A stretch of 64,000 bases of DNA, from NCBI GenBank assembly GCA_002150815.3, contig NDFF03000137.1, positions 147,007-211,006 of the forward strand, given 5' to 3'. Positions 36,801 through 46,818 of the stretch are shown here, piece by piece. The notes under the pieces are model-generated. The model worked only from the letters and a program-made list of their open reading frames with translations. It was not told where the DNA came from and made no database searches. Each line of letters starts with the position of its first letter. Position 1 is the stretch's first letter. The translations under genes were made by a program, and so were the position numbers. This DNA is from Grammothele lineata. Lineage: Eukaryota > Basidiomycota > Agaricomycetes > Polyporales > Polyporaceae.

Positions 36801-38324
36801 TGAAGGGAACTGCATACGTACCTGCGCACCAGAATGGCTGTAGACTTGAGGGCCGCCTCTTGGACCATATTATCGAAGATCGGAGATTCCGAGCTGAGCA
36901 ACAACTTGAGCCGATCATAGAGACTAGTGTCGAGCTCGTTCATGGCGGAGCAGCACACGACTGCCAGTTTCTAGGCGGCGTCAAGTGAGCTCTACTAGAC
37001 TGTACATCATCATTATAATTCTCACCAAGCTTTCAGACATAGTTTCCCATGCATAACTGTCTTCAGCAGGGTCAGCGTCCATCTCCTCGATCTGAACGAG
37101 CAGCGTCGTGAACGTTTGCATAGCATGCTTCATGGTAACTCGTGCTGTATCCTTGTGTTGAGTATCCTCCAAGCCCGTGCCCGGTTCATGGCACCGGAGC
37201 AACTTGTGCCAAGCAACGTTGGCGGCTTCTGCCTCACGGGGTGCCGAGGCAATGTCATCAACCTTGCGTGACCGGCCTAACGCCTGCGCCAGTATCGTCC
37301 ACTGCGCTTCCACTACACAGCACACAATGAAGTATCCTGTTAACGGCCGTCCTCTGGAAACATAGCGCGAGACGAGTGTCTGGATATACTGGACGCGCTC
37401 GCCATCTTCTCCAATCCCAGAAAGTGCATCGACAGGGAGCCTGTTCAACCGTTCCACGATATCGGGGATAAAGAGAGAGTTGAGCTGCTGAGCTAGGAGA
37501 TACCACTCTTCCGGGCTCCAGTCGAAGGGGATAGAAATAACGGCTCGGTACAGGCCGTGGAAAGAGGGCGCATATTGAGACAGGACGTCGAACGCTGTTA
37601 CAGTTGTTAGACGCTATGTAGGAAGATATATAACCCATAGACTCACGGTCTGCTGACTTGAAACGATTCACTATCTCCGTGACAAGCGATACAATGGCGT
37701 TGAAGGCACCACTTCTGTGCTCAGGATGCAAGCTGGCAATCTTGAGCAGCGCCGTCACCACGGTAGAAACCAGCTGGTCAGGCATGGCCCAGTCTACAGC
37801 ATAGATTGAGTCCGGAAAGCTTCCGTTCGGTGTAGTGTGGGTCTTACCCTCCCAGGAAAGACATTGGTCGAAGTCAATGTACGGGACGTCGTGAAGTATG
37901 TCGATGAGAACGGGAACAGTGTCGTTGACGTGAGCATTAGGCAGGTTAACAGCTAACTCCGCGAAACCAATGTTGCATTGGACTCGTGAATTAGACTGGG
38001 ATGCTTGAGACATTACAGCATGACTCTGAGCGATAGGTTACATACCATGAAGACCCTCTGCTCTACAGGTTCCGCCACTTCGTTTCCGTCTCCGCCGAGT
38101 GGTCCATCCGGGTTCTCTCCGTCGCCCAATGCCCTCGTCTCAACCCGTGAAGTGATTAAGTCAATGGCAGACAGGACATTGTTGTCGTCAGCAGCTCCAT
38201 ATTTGACTTCCCCGACACTTGACGCCAGGTCGGACAGTATCAATTGCCGTATATCCAGTTCAAGGCTGTCAATGGATCAAGACATGTCCGAAGTAGGCAA
38301 AAGAACAGATTCTCACCAGTCCAT
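30893..38324 (-). CDS. STT4: phosphatidylinositol 4-kinase Stt4 (PI4K III alpha)
   Basis: This is the plasma-membrane PI 4-kinase, which makes PI4P for PI(4,5)P2 synthesis. The model opens with an 8-nt coding exon, ATG GAC TG at 38324, joined over an intron to [20 protein letters not shown]. The large helical N-terminal and PIK-accessory regions fill 37-33 kb. The kinase core has [20 protein letters not shown] near 31860-31930, the catalytic [20 protein letters not shown], the metal-binding DFGFLFDI across an intron near 31430, and [16 protein letters not shown] near the end. The last exon gives LQNGIPYK, the family C-terminus, with TAG at 30893-30895. More than 20 introns are expected and not all were traced. 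The gene is intact as far as read. Its start lies about 200 bp from the decayed repeat element at 38.5 kb. Confidence 0.93.
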
Positions 38325-38576
38325 TGCGTTCACGACGAGACAGATGAGCCAATGCCAATGCCAAGCGGACGCAGGGTATTATCGGTATACCAATGTGCGG
38401 GAGTGTATGTATTTGTAGGGAATGGCACAAGAGGAATGATTGCAGACTTCAGGCGTCGATGAAGAAGCAGTTCTCGAACACGATTGTACTGAGGAGCGAT
38501 CCGGTAGCGGTCATAGCGTGTTAGGCGCCAGTGTCGTCACAGATATTGAGAGCGCCCGCAGGTCCGGGTAAGGTCG

Positions 38577-38600
38577 GCCGATTGACCGAGGTTCGATTTT
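38577..38600 (+). repeat. left inverted repeat (24 bp)
   Basis: GCCGATTGACCGAGGTTCGA followed by TTTT; the exact reverse complement occurs at 40929-40952. A chance perfect 24-mer pair 2.3 kb apart is very unlikely. Confidence 0.85.
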
Positions 38601-38759
38601 GTCAATTATTGTTTTTGACGCCCCTTTTGACGCCCACCGGGCCGGTCCTTCTGATTGGCTTATTTTCAGGCCGTCCCTCACTGCTTGAGAGACATTGGCC
38701 ACCATTCCCTATACCCACGTCACTCGTTGGTATGAGTTGTATTACCCTATGATATCACG

Positions 38760-40380
38760 GAGGGCTCTATGCCAACATCGCGTGCATCCAGCACGCGCAC
38801 AGTGGCTCGACGAGGAAACATACACATTCGCTCATGGTCTGACTCTCAACGGCAAGACTGTGGCCCATGCCGGGGCTGCTCAAGGGGTTGATGGCGAGCC
38901 CGTGGCCCTTGCCGGCGACGAATTCGTCAAAGGTGCGCGCGCCATGTAGCGCCCGCGATGTGCGACTTGACGAGCGCGCAGAAGACCTGGTTGTATTTCG
39001 GGGGGATCACGAGCTGCTCGATAGCCTCATCGTTCCGTGCCGCGAAGTTCTCCACGCGCTCGATGATGTTGAACTCGAAGGCTAGGGGCCCACGAAAGCA
39101 AAAAGGGTGAGATTCAAGGCGGGCAGTCACACCGCTGTTTGTTCGCAAAACTGAACCTGTACACCATCGAGGACGTCAGTAACAGCTCCTCCTCCATCAA
39201 TGCGCGCGAGCCGGTGCCGATGCCCAGTGGGGGCCCTTCGCGTGCGCGCAGCGTGTCTATCTATATCCTGCCCCGCGAGGTCCTTGCTCACTCACGGGAG
39301 CATCGGGTAGTTGGGCACCACGTCAGCGAACATCTCTGGCGCACATGCACACGCACACGCACGGGCTGGTAAGCGAGAGAGTGCAGAACGGGGAGGGAAG
39401 GTCGTACTTCTGCCTATCATTATGCACAAGTTGACCTGCGGGGAAGCCCCATGTCAAATACAGGACACGGTGCAAGATGGCACAGTAATCACTCCCGATG
39501 TCAACCTCGACATACTGTACTATTTCACTCAATTCTACAGGCCCTGTGACGCGTGACACGGAAATTTCAGTTTCGATTTTCGACAACGGCCCCGGTGAGC
39601 TGTGACATGGGGCGGGATTTCGACGGACTCAGGACGATCTGGGCGCGCGTCAGCGCGCCGCGCCCTCGACGCTCCTAAGCGCTCGCGGGCGAAATTCGAC
39701 GATCTCGGTGGTGACCTGTGACGAGCGCCCAAATTTCGTTCATCTGAGGGCCCTGTGACAGTGACAATTCGAATTGAGATAACGAGGCACTAGAGGTACT
39801 GCATCTAGTGCTCTTGGTTCTTGGATGCGAGCAGGCCCGTGGAGTCGTACGCGGCGGAGATGGGCGCTTGGTTGTCCGCCTTCTGGTAGAGCTCGGACTG
39901 CATGAGGCGCACGCAGCATCCTCAGCCGTGATGGGGCAGAGTGTGTAGAGCGTCGTCTTCCCGGGGACGAAGAGGGACCAGAAGAGGTCGAAGGTAATGT
40001 TATCATGTGCGAGGAGCGAGGCGAGCGTGTCAAGTGTGCTGCCGTACGTGTCGCGGAGGTAGGCGAGGAGGTGCGCGAAGTGCTGGTGCGCGAGGGTAGC
40101 GGGGGCATCGTCGGGCTCGTTTGCGGCTTTGGCGGCGAGTTGGTCAGCGTACGCCTGGAACTCCGGGAGCCAAGTGAGGAGTGTCTGTGGAATCTAGCGG
40201 GGCAAGATACTTAGCGTTTGGGCGTTTGCAGCAATAGAAGTCCGCGGAAGGAGAAGGCCACGCACGCGGAACGGATTTGCTGTCCAGGAGATGCCCTGCT
40301 CGATCTTGCACTGCTCCCGCTTGGCTTGCAGTAATCGGCCCTTCTCCTGGGGCGAGCACAAGGGTAGTCTTGATGTCACC
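38760..40380 (-). pseudogene. relic of a DUF7025 / AAA+ ATPase
   Basis: Minus-strand fragments match, in order, a fungal DUF7025-AAA ATPase. Near 39800-40170 the frame reads LAHQHFAHLLAYLRDTYGST, ITFDLFWSLFVPGKTTLYTL and CVRLMQSELY. Near 38945-39085 it reads FEFNIIERVENFAARNDEAI, then IEQLVIPPKYNQVFCALVKS. Near 38850-38945 it reads TFDEFVAGKGHGLAINPLSS. The Walker A loop that should follow is ruined: SSPGMGHS stands where GPPGVGKT is expected, losing the catalytic Lys. Walker B, the arginine finger and the rest are absent, stops and frame changes break the rest, and a tandem repeat interrupts it at 39540-39760. It is clearly non-functional. Confidence 0.7.
39540..39775. repeat. degenerate tandem repeat, CTGTGAC units
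   Basis: Four blocks each begin CTGTGAC and continue within about 10-15 nt to an AATTTC, ATTTCG or AATTCG core, starting near 39544, 39600, 39716 and 39753. The 11-mer GGCCCTGTGAC is exact at 39540-39550 and 39749-39759. The array breaks the ATPase relic. Confidence 0.5.
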
Positions 40381-40402
40381 TACGTCACGGGTAAGCGCTA
40401 AA

Positions 40403-40482
40403 TGTCACTCAATCTGCGCTTGAAAGTGTCGCTAGAGAATCACAGCGACAATTTCAAGCGCAGATCCCGATCTAGCGTGACA
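40403..40482. repeat. 20-bp-arm hairpin / MITE-like inverted repeat
   Basis: Arms 40414-40433 and 40444-40463 are reverse complements with one mismatch (core CTGCGCTTGAAA) around a 10-nt loop. An outer TGTCAC / GTGACA pair at 40403-40408 and 40477-40482 nests it. It could be a small foldback element, or a structural part of the larger element. Confidence 0.6.
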
Positions 40483-40928
40483 TGCACACTCGCGAATTCG
40501 CGTCGGCCCTCCCGACGATACACCAGGTGATGCTCCAGCATTTGAGAAGAGAATGTTTGCCCTGCATGGTCTTTTCTGAGCCAATGCCGGGCCATGTACA
40601 AGACGAGATCAACCTACTAAATGCACGTGGCTCGAACTAGTCTGGGTTGACATGGGTCGTAGTTGATGAGGCCGCTGTGCGAGCCTGTGCAGCACGATTG
40701 TGGGCGGGGCGCGGCTGCCTCTCCGTGCCTTCATGCTTGCATCCACGAGATTGATCATAGCTACAGAGATGGAACCTGGGGCGTGCGCGTGAGGACGTGC
40801 TGGATGTCTGTCATGGTCGTCGTCGAGCAGCCAGAGGACCAGATAAAGCCACCATGTACATAGGTGCAAACATCACGTGTGCTACATGGGCGCTCAAACG
40901 AACAATGGGGGCTAGCGCAAAAAAATCA

Positions 40929-40952
40929 AAAATCGAACCTCGGTCAATCGGC
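40929..40952 (-). repeat. right inverted repeat (24 bp)
   Basis: This is the perfect reverse complement of 38577-38600. It lies about 210 bp upstream of the AGC-kinase start codon. Confidence 0.85.
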
Positions 40953-41163
40953 GCATGATAGTCCGGGACGGGCGTTTACGCGAGCCACGTGATGTGACGC
41001 GGACAATTGCTCGACGCGGAATTTGAAATCGCTGTGGTCAAGGCATGCCGCCAACCACAATGGCACTCTGTTTTGGGACACTGCACTTGTACTCCTTGTC
41101 TTTCTCCTCCAGACCACCACAACCTAAGCCTGCGCAAATTCTCTCCTCTCCTTCCTTGCCGGC

Positions 41164-42835
41164 ATGCCAGGGCTAACGCTAGTTGAACTACCCTGTACAC
41201 CCCCTCGCGCATCGCGGGGTAACGCAGCCCCCGTTACAGCGGACTTGACCTCCGATCCACACGGCCATCCACACACTCCACAATGTCGCGATGTAGCAGT
41301 TTTAGCTGCATCAGCCTTTGTTCGGACTGTAAGCAGATGACTTACTTAGTCAGCTGTTAGCTAAGACGTTATGCGTAGCTCGAAGCCAACAGAGCACCTA
41401 AACAAGTCGCCCCAACCTCAAGGGTTCCATTTGGCGTTCTCCCACAACCCAAGCTCAACATAGTAGGAAAGCGGAAGATAAGCCTTCAGGATATTGAGTG
41501 TGTCAAACAGCTTGGTATGCTATACAAACATCCTAGTCGCCGCCATCCACTCAATCTTGCCTAGCGTCGGGGACTGAGGGCTGTTGGTCTGCCGTCCATC
41601 TTGTTCACGTGGTGAAGCAGGACGAGGTCAAAAAATCACGACACAGCGCTCTGTTTGCAATGAAGACCTCACAAAAGAGGGGTCTCCGCAATGATGAAAG
41701 GGTGAGAAGGTCGCGCCTATTTTGCGTCGTTAGATTGACTCTAGAGTTAGAACGCTTACGACGCGAACCGTAAATCTGTTCTCGACCGCAAGAACTATGA
41801 GCTGAGGTATCTTGCGGAGCTTCCATGGCATCCTTTCATCGCCTCCTTGGTGGATGCCTTCACAGATTCGCGAAACGTGTACCTCATGGTGGAGCTTGCC
41901 CCTTGCGGGACGCTGTTTGACAGTTGGCATAATGGCCGTACCTACACGCTCAAAGAGGCCACATTCTACTACGCCAACCTCGTCCTCGCCGTAGAATTCC
42001 TGCATTCGCACGGCCTCGTTCATCGCGATATCAAGATGGAGAATATCCTCGTCGGGGCAGACGGCTATCTCATGCTCACTGACTTTGGCCTCGCGCACCG
42101 CGTAGACGCAAAAGACAACTGGGATAACATGATGTTTGGGACGGCACAGTGCATGTCACCGGAAGTGATCGCATCCGATCTCAGCACACGAGACAAGCGT
42201 TTCGCTGTTGATTGGTGGGCGGCCGCTGTCACATTTTTCGAACTTCTCACCGGGAGATGTGTAAGTCAGCTCTTTATCCATATAAGATTTACTTTCGCAC
42301 TTACTCCTGTCTCAGCCGGTAGATGATATTGGGATGGATGACATAGCGCGCCAGCTGAAGCTTGAAAGTCAAGCCTCGAGACTAGACCCTCTGGGGTCAG
42401 ATCGATCAACTCCAGCCGTCCGCGACTTCGTCACTATTTCCTTCAAGTACGAGTTCGAACAGCGAGGTTGCTGCCGTTCAGTGCCCTTGCATAAGGGGGG
42501 AGATCTCGTCAACGCAGAACTCAGGGCGCATCCTCTCATGGAGTGCACGGATTGGACGAAGATACTGCGAAGGGTCGGGCCAGTACGTTCCATTCAACTG
42601 CTGTTCACCCGCCGATTTACTTACGCAACAACCGCTGTCATTCCAGGCCCCGAACGTACCCGCCATAACACCAGATCCTTTGCGTGATTGGGCACCGCGA
42701 AAGCTGCCCAAGCAGGGCGATATCCCAGCCATTCGCTTGAAAAATCCTTCCAGCCGATTCCTAGACGACGATTTGTTGGACGACGATTTCCCAGAAGATG
42801 AAGACTTGCCGAGGAAGAAGCAACGCATCCATTAA
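41164..42835 (+). CDS. AGC-type protein kinase with altered activation loop
   Basis: This is a Ser/Thr protein kinase of AGC type; the target is unknown. ATG 41164 (MPGLTLVELPCTPPR) starts an exon that joins, over GTAAGC-TAG, to LEANRAPKQVAPTSRVPFGV and then ISLQDIECVKQL. The glycine loop is loose (ASGTEGCWSAVHLV). FAMK holds the ATP-anchoring Lys, LVHRDIKMENILV the catalytic loop, and LTDFGLAH the metal-binding Asp. The APE segment reads FGTAQCMSPEVIA where AGC kinases usually have GTPEYxAPE, and the activation-loop Thr position is Met. DWWAAAVTFFELLTG and HPLMECTDWTKILRR are AGC-like, but there is no clear C-terminal hydrophobic motif; the end is acidic then basic (DEDLPRKKQRIH, TAA 42833-42835). 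Its promoter abuts the inverted-repeat element. Likely one of the expanded basidiomycete kinase families. Confidence 0.85.
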
Positions 42836-45526
42836 TGACGTTTAACCAACATTGATTCTCGGACCGGATTCCTTATGCCTGCTCTCCGTGCGATTGCTCA
42901 CTCTGTATCGATAGATATCCCCTTTGTGTCTGCTTTGTAACATACGACGTGCGAATTGGTTTCAAGACCTTACACGTTGACTGTCGTGTGCCCCGACCAC
43001 CAGCCTGCGGCGATTCCCAAGTGTTTCGAACTCTCTTCGATGGTCCGTGCTGGAGCGGACCGCTCGTGCTTAACAGTTCTGCAGCTCACGTTGGCAAACG
43101 GGATATGCAAACGAAGGACACCGAGTGAAACTAGACTGTCTCACCACCTAGTGGCCGGCGCACGAGCATCAATGCGCGCAGCAGTAAGGAACGCGGCCGC
43201 CTCGAGGCTGCTCCACACAATAACACACACTTCGCGGACTCGGAACTGAGCACGCTGACGCTCTTCCTCGACCCAGCCCGCGCGACACGCGTCATACACA
43301 CACACACGCCAGAGGCGAGGCAGACATACGGCAGAGTGATATCCCGAGGACCTACAACGCGCCTCGCGGCCGCGAGAGCGCGTCCTGTTCATGTTAGCGT
43401 GGCGGACGCGCGCACCTGATCGCGGACGCGGAGGTGGCACAAGACAATAGGGAAGAAGCGCAGATCGGGAAAGGGTTCACGCTCGGGACCGACAGGCCCT
43501 GCAAGATCCCGATGGGCGTTTCTGAGCACAGCTAGGCTTGAAGCCGGAAAGATGATTCTCAGATTGCTCCCAGACACTCAGGGTCCTGAGTCGCTCGGTG
43601 GATGGCTCGCGTCCAACGGGCGCTCGGGTGCTGAATCGAGTCGTCGTGTGTTGATATCGTGCAGCCCCATGGTCGTGGACTGGGCTGTCTTCATGTTCCC
43701 AAGGTTCTACCAACCGCATAGTATCTCCACGAATTGGGGCGAACGTTAAGCTCAAGGACCGACGCCGCATCATATATACTAAGTATACACCATGGGGCGC
43801 TCCGAACGTTGCATAAACCCGCTACAATGCCGCGCCTTCTGCCGGGGGATCCGCAAGCCGTCTTCTTTCAATCTTCTTCGCTGCGCCTGCGTTCTCGGCG
43901 GATCCAACAGCCCCGGCGAGTTTCTCGGCGCCAGTACCTGACGGTCAGAAACTCAGAGCTAATGTAGCGGATCGAACCTCGCCGATGGCGTACTGTACCA
44001 ACATCCTCCCCGTCCCCGTGCTCATATGATATGACCGCGCGAGTTGTGCTTTGTAGGATACCTACCACATGCGCGGGGAACTCGGGGACTACTGAGTACT
44101 ATGCAAGAGCTAGCGCTGTGCAAGTCCGGAATAGCGGCCTCCACACGATCATCCCCCTCTCTACGAACACTTCATGTGCTTAAGCGTTGGCGCACTCAGG
44201 GGGCCGCCCTCTAAGAGAGATATCGGTCCCTATTGCCTGCTTTATGACATCGAAGCGGCGCAGGAACCGTCTTCGTCCAAAGCTCGTTCACTCGCAAAAT
44301 ACGCGCAGGGCCTACTACGTCGCCGTCCCTGCTTCAGCTTCTGTCGGGCCGATTGGGGCGACCTCGCCACCACCGGTGCGCACCCGCGTCGATCGCGCCA
44401 GCCCTCGCCGCCTCCACGCGGGAGCACAAGACGAGCGATCTCCTTGAATCTCGCGATCACTACTCCTCGCTACTCGACAAGACGCGCGATCGGGGGGCCG
44501 GCCGCTCGATCGATCCCGTCGCCGTCGCCGTTAGCGAACGGGCCGCATGGGGTGCCCGCCACGCCGGGTGGCTAAAGCCCGGAGATGCTGGGGCCTCGAC
44601 GGTCCGCCCGTGCGACGGCGCGGGTCGTCCGAGGACGAGGGGCCTGATCCGATGGCGTCATACGGCGCACCTGCTCACCTGTGTCGGAAAGAACGTCGGC
44701 GAGCGGGCGGAGGGCTAGCGTCCGAGAGGACCGAGGGCAATAATCAACAACAACTAGTGTCCGCGTTGCATTCCGGGCGGGCAAGGATGTACAGTAGCTT
44801 CCACACTCCTCTATCGAAGGCGCATCCCGACTCCACGGCGCATCACCCTCCCCACCACCCATCCTCTACAGCTCCAAGAGTCCTGTGCATGGGGAACGGC
44901 GCCCGAGGATGCGACGCCCGCAACGTGGGCTGAGCATCGCCGAGGCCGTAGGGAGTATGGCTTTGTGCTAGTGTAGGGCGGGATTACGGCGCTGAGACGG
45001 ACGTCCGGGACGTAGCGAACGGCCGGACGCCGCCCGAGCGGGCAAGTACGGTGGGAGAGCTTGGCGTGAAGGCGTGAGGGGGAAGGGAGAGCAACAATAG
45101 GGCGGGCAGCGGCTCGCTGGTAAGTAATACGTGTAAGACGAAGGAATGGGTTGGCGGCAAAGAGCGGCTGGGCGCGCGATTTATAGCGATACTTGAACAC
45201 AGGGGTGAACAGAACCTGTGAGTTCATTGTCGGTCAGCGGCCGACAACGACGGAAACGAGGAGACCGGAGGTGACGTACATTCTTCTTTCGTTATACTTC
45301 TGGTCAGCATACACCTCTCGATAGGCGTTACGATTAAAATTAGCGATCTCGAAGGCGGCGGGTAGTTACAATGTAGGTCGATTAAATGGATATGCCATCC
45401 GGGATTGTGCACGGATAACGGTGGTGAGGTCCGGCGGCGAAGGAGCGTGGGTCGTGAAGGAACGTCCGAGGAGGCTGGTACGAGCAACGAAGGTCCAAAG
45501 GTACGGAGGCGCGAGCGTGCGGCGTG
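42836..45526. other. 2.7-kb intergenic region, partly GC-rich
   Basis: It contains a short (CA)n run near 43300 and a stretch at 44174-44930 where several frames on both strands stay open, which fits high GC rather than a gene. No motif or exon chain is recognisable. Confidence 0.45.
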
Positions 45527-46818
45527 TTACTGGCTACTGTTGCGCCGTGGCGCGGACGGCCCAGGGTCGGCGGCGCGGTGGCTGATGACCGGGTCGGACG
45601 TCGAGTGTCCGAGCCGGCGCGTCGTTCGCTGGCGCCCACGGGGCGGATCTTGGACCCGCGCGCGGGCCTTGGCCTTCAGGACGCTCATGCTGTCGTCCTC
45701 GTCGTCCGCGAAACACAGGCCCTCCTCGTCCGGGTCTGCCAGCGTGGAGTCGTCCTCGAACATGTAGTCGGTTTCAGAGGCGTCGCTGTCGCTGTCGAAA
45801 TCCGAGTCGTACTCGCAATCGCTCTCCTCGTCATCGACGAAGTTGGAGGGGTCGTGAGTGCGGCGCCAGTACCGTCCAAGGAAGGACTTGATTTCCGGGC
45901 CCATCCTAAGGTACTCCACGTTGCGCGCGAGACCCTCCCACGTGAGGTCGCCTTTCTCGAGCGCGTCCTCGATGAAGGCCGTGGACCCAAAGTAGATGTA
46001 GTGGACGAGGTGGTGGAACGACGCAGCGTCCGGAATAGGGAGGTGGATGACGGGGTGGGTAGGTGTTGACGATGGAAGGATACAAGGGAGCCGTAAGGTC
46101 GATGCGGAGGACTGACGTGAAAGAGCGGGCTCGGGCACGGACGTTGGCGACCCCGGACGCGCCGCAGAGGCATCCACAGCGAGGTCGAACGCGGTCGCGC
46201 CGCTCAACAGTCCACGGAACAATGCAGAGTGAGCGCAAAGATAATCCATATGAAGCTGTCGGAGACGTTAACCCCAAGCGCCCACAAATCGGAGGTAGCA
46301 AACGAACCTTCATGATCATGCGTCGGGGGCGCACCGACCTCCGAGCGGAGCTGCGGGGGGAGGACGCGGACGTTTCGTTAAGGAGGAAAGACTCGTCGGC
46401 GTTGATGCCCATATCACGGAACGAGTCGCATACACCGGCCGGAGCGTGCATCTTGTTAGCGGGCTCATTTTCGAGGGACACAACTGGAGCACGAACTCTG
46501 TTAGACCGGGCCGGACCGACGTGGCGCAAGGGACGTAAGGTACTCACCGAGGGTGCAGTCGGAGGTCTCGGGCCTGCTCCAGTAGTGCGTCGCGAGCGAG
46601 CGGAGCTGGTGGACGATGTACTCGAGGGGGACGTCGGCCAGGGCGGGAGGAGGGAAGGGGCGGGGAACAAAGGAGATCTGGTGCATCGCGCGACGGGGCG
46701 CCAAAGAAGGATAGGAGGCTGGAGAGGCACCAGAGGACCGGGCGGGGGAGGGGAGGCTCGGGACGGAGGATAGGCTTATAGGTTGGCGGGCGGAGGTGCT
46801 ATTGTCTGCCGGAGACAT
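45527..46818 (-). CDS. clp1: Clp1 (clampless1)-like protein
   Basis: This is a likely member of the basidiomycete Clp1 family, needed for clamp-cell formation and the switch of the dikaryon downstream of the mating-type genes in Coprinopsis and Ustilago. The first ATG of the frame is at 46818 (MSPADNSTSARQPIS). Exon 1 carries ISFVPRPFPPPALADVPLEY and LRSLATHYWSRPETSDCTL; exon 2 (about 46310-46505) gives PAGVCDSFRDMGINADESFL; exon 3 begins LHMDYLCAHSALFRGLLSG and runs through HLVHYIYFGSTAFIEDALEK and LARNVEYLRMGPEIKSFLGR. The middle resembles a BTB/POZ-like fold. An acidic tail (DDEESDCEYDSDFDSDSDAS) precedes a basic Arg-rich end. Identity is from remembered family blocks, not from a search; a general BTB-like protein is the alternative. 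Confidence 0.65.

Larger units (their letters stand above)
38531..41006. mobile_element. decayed element with terminal inverted repeats
   Basis: A segment of about 2.4 kb is bounded by a perfect 24-bp inverted repeat (38577-38600 and 40929-40952) whose similarity extends outward imperfectly, through CGCCCG and CGTCACA-like stretches, for another 30-50 bp. It holds the relic of an AAA ATPase, a degenerate tandem repeat and a long hairpin. No transposase was found, so the class is unknown; it could be a non-autonomous DNA transposon that carries or landed in the ATPase relic. Outer borders and any target-site duplication could not be fixed. Confidence 0.55.
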
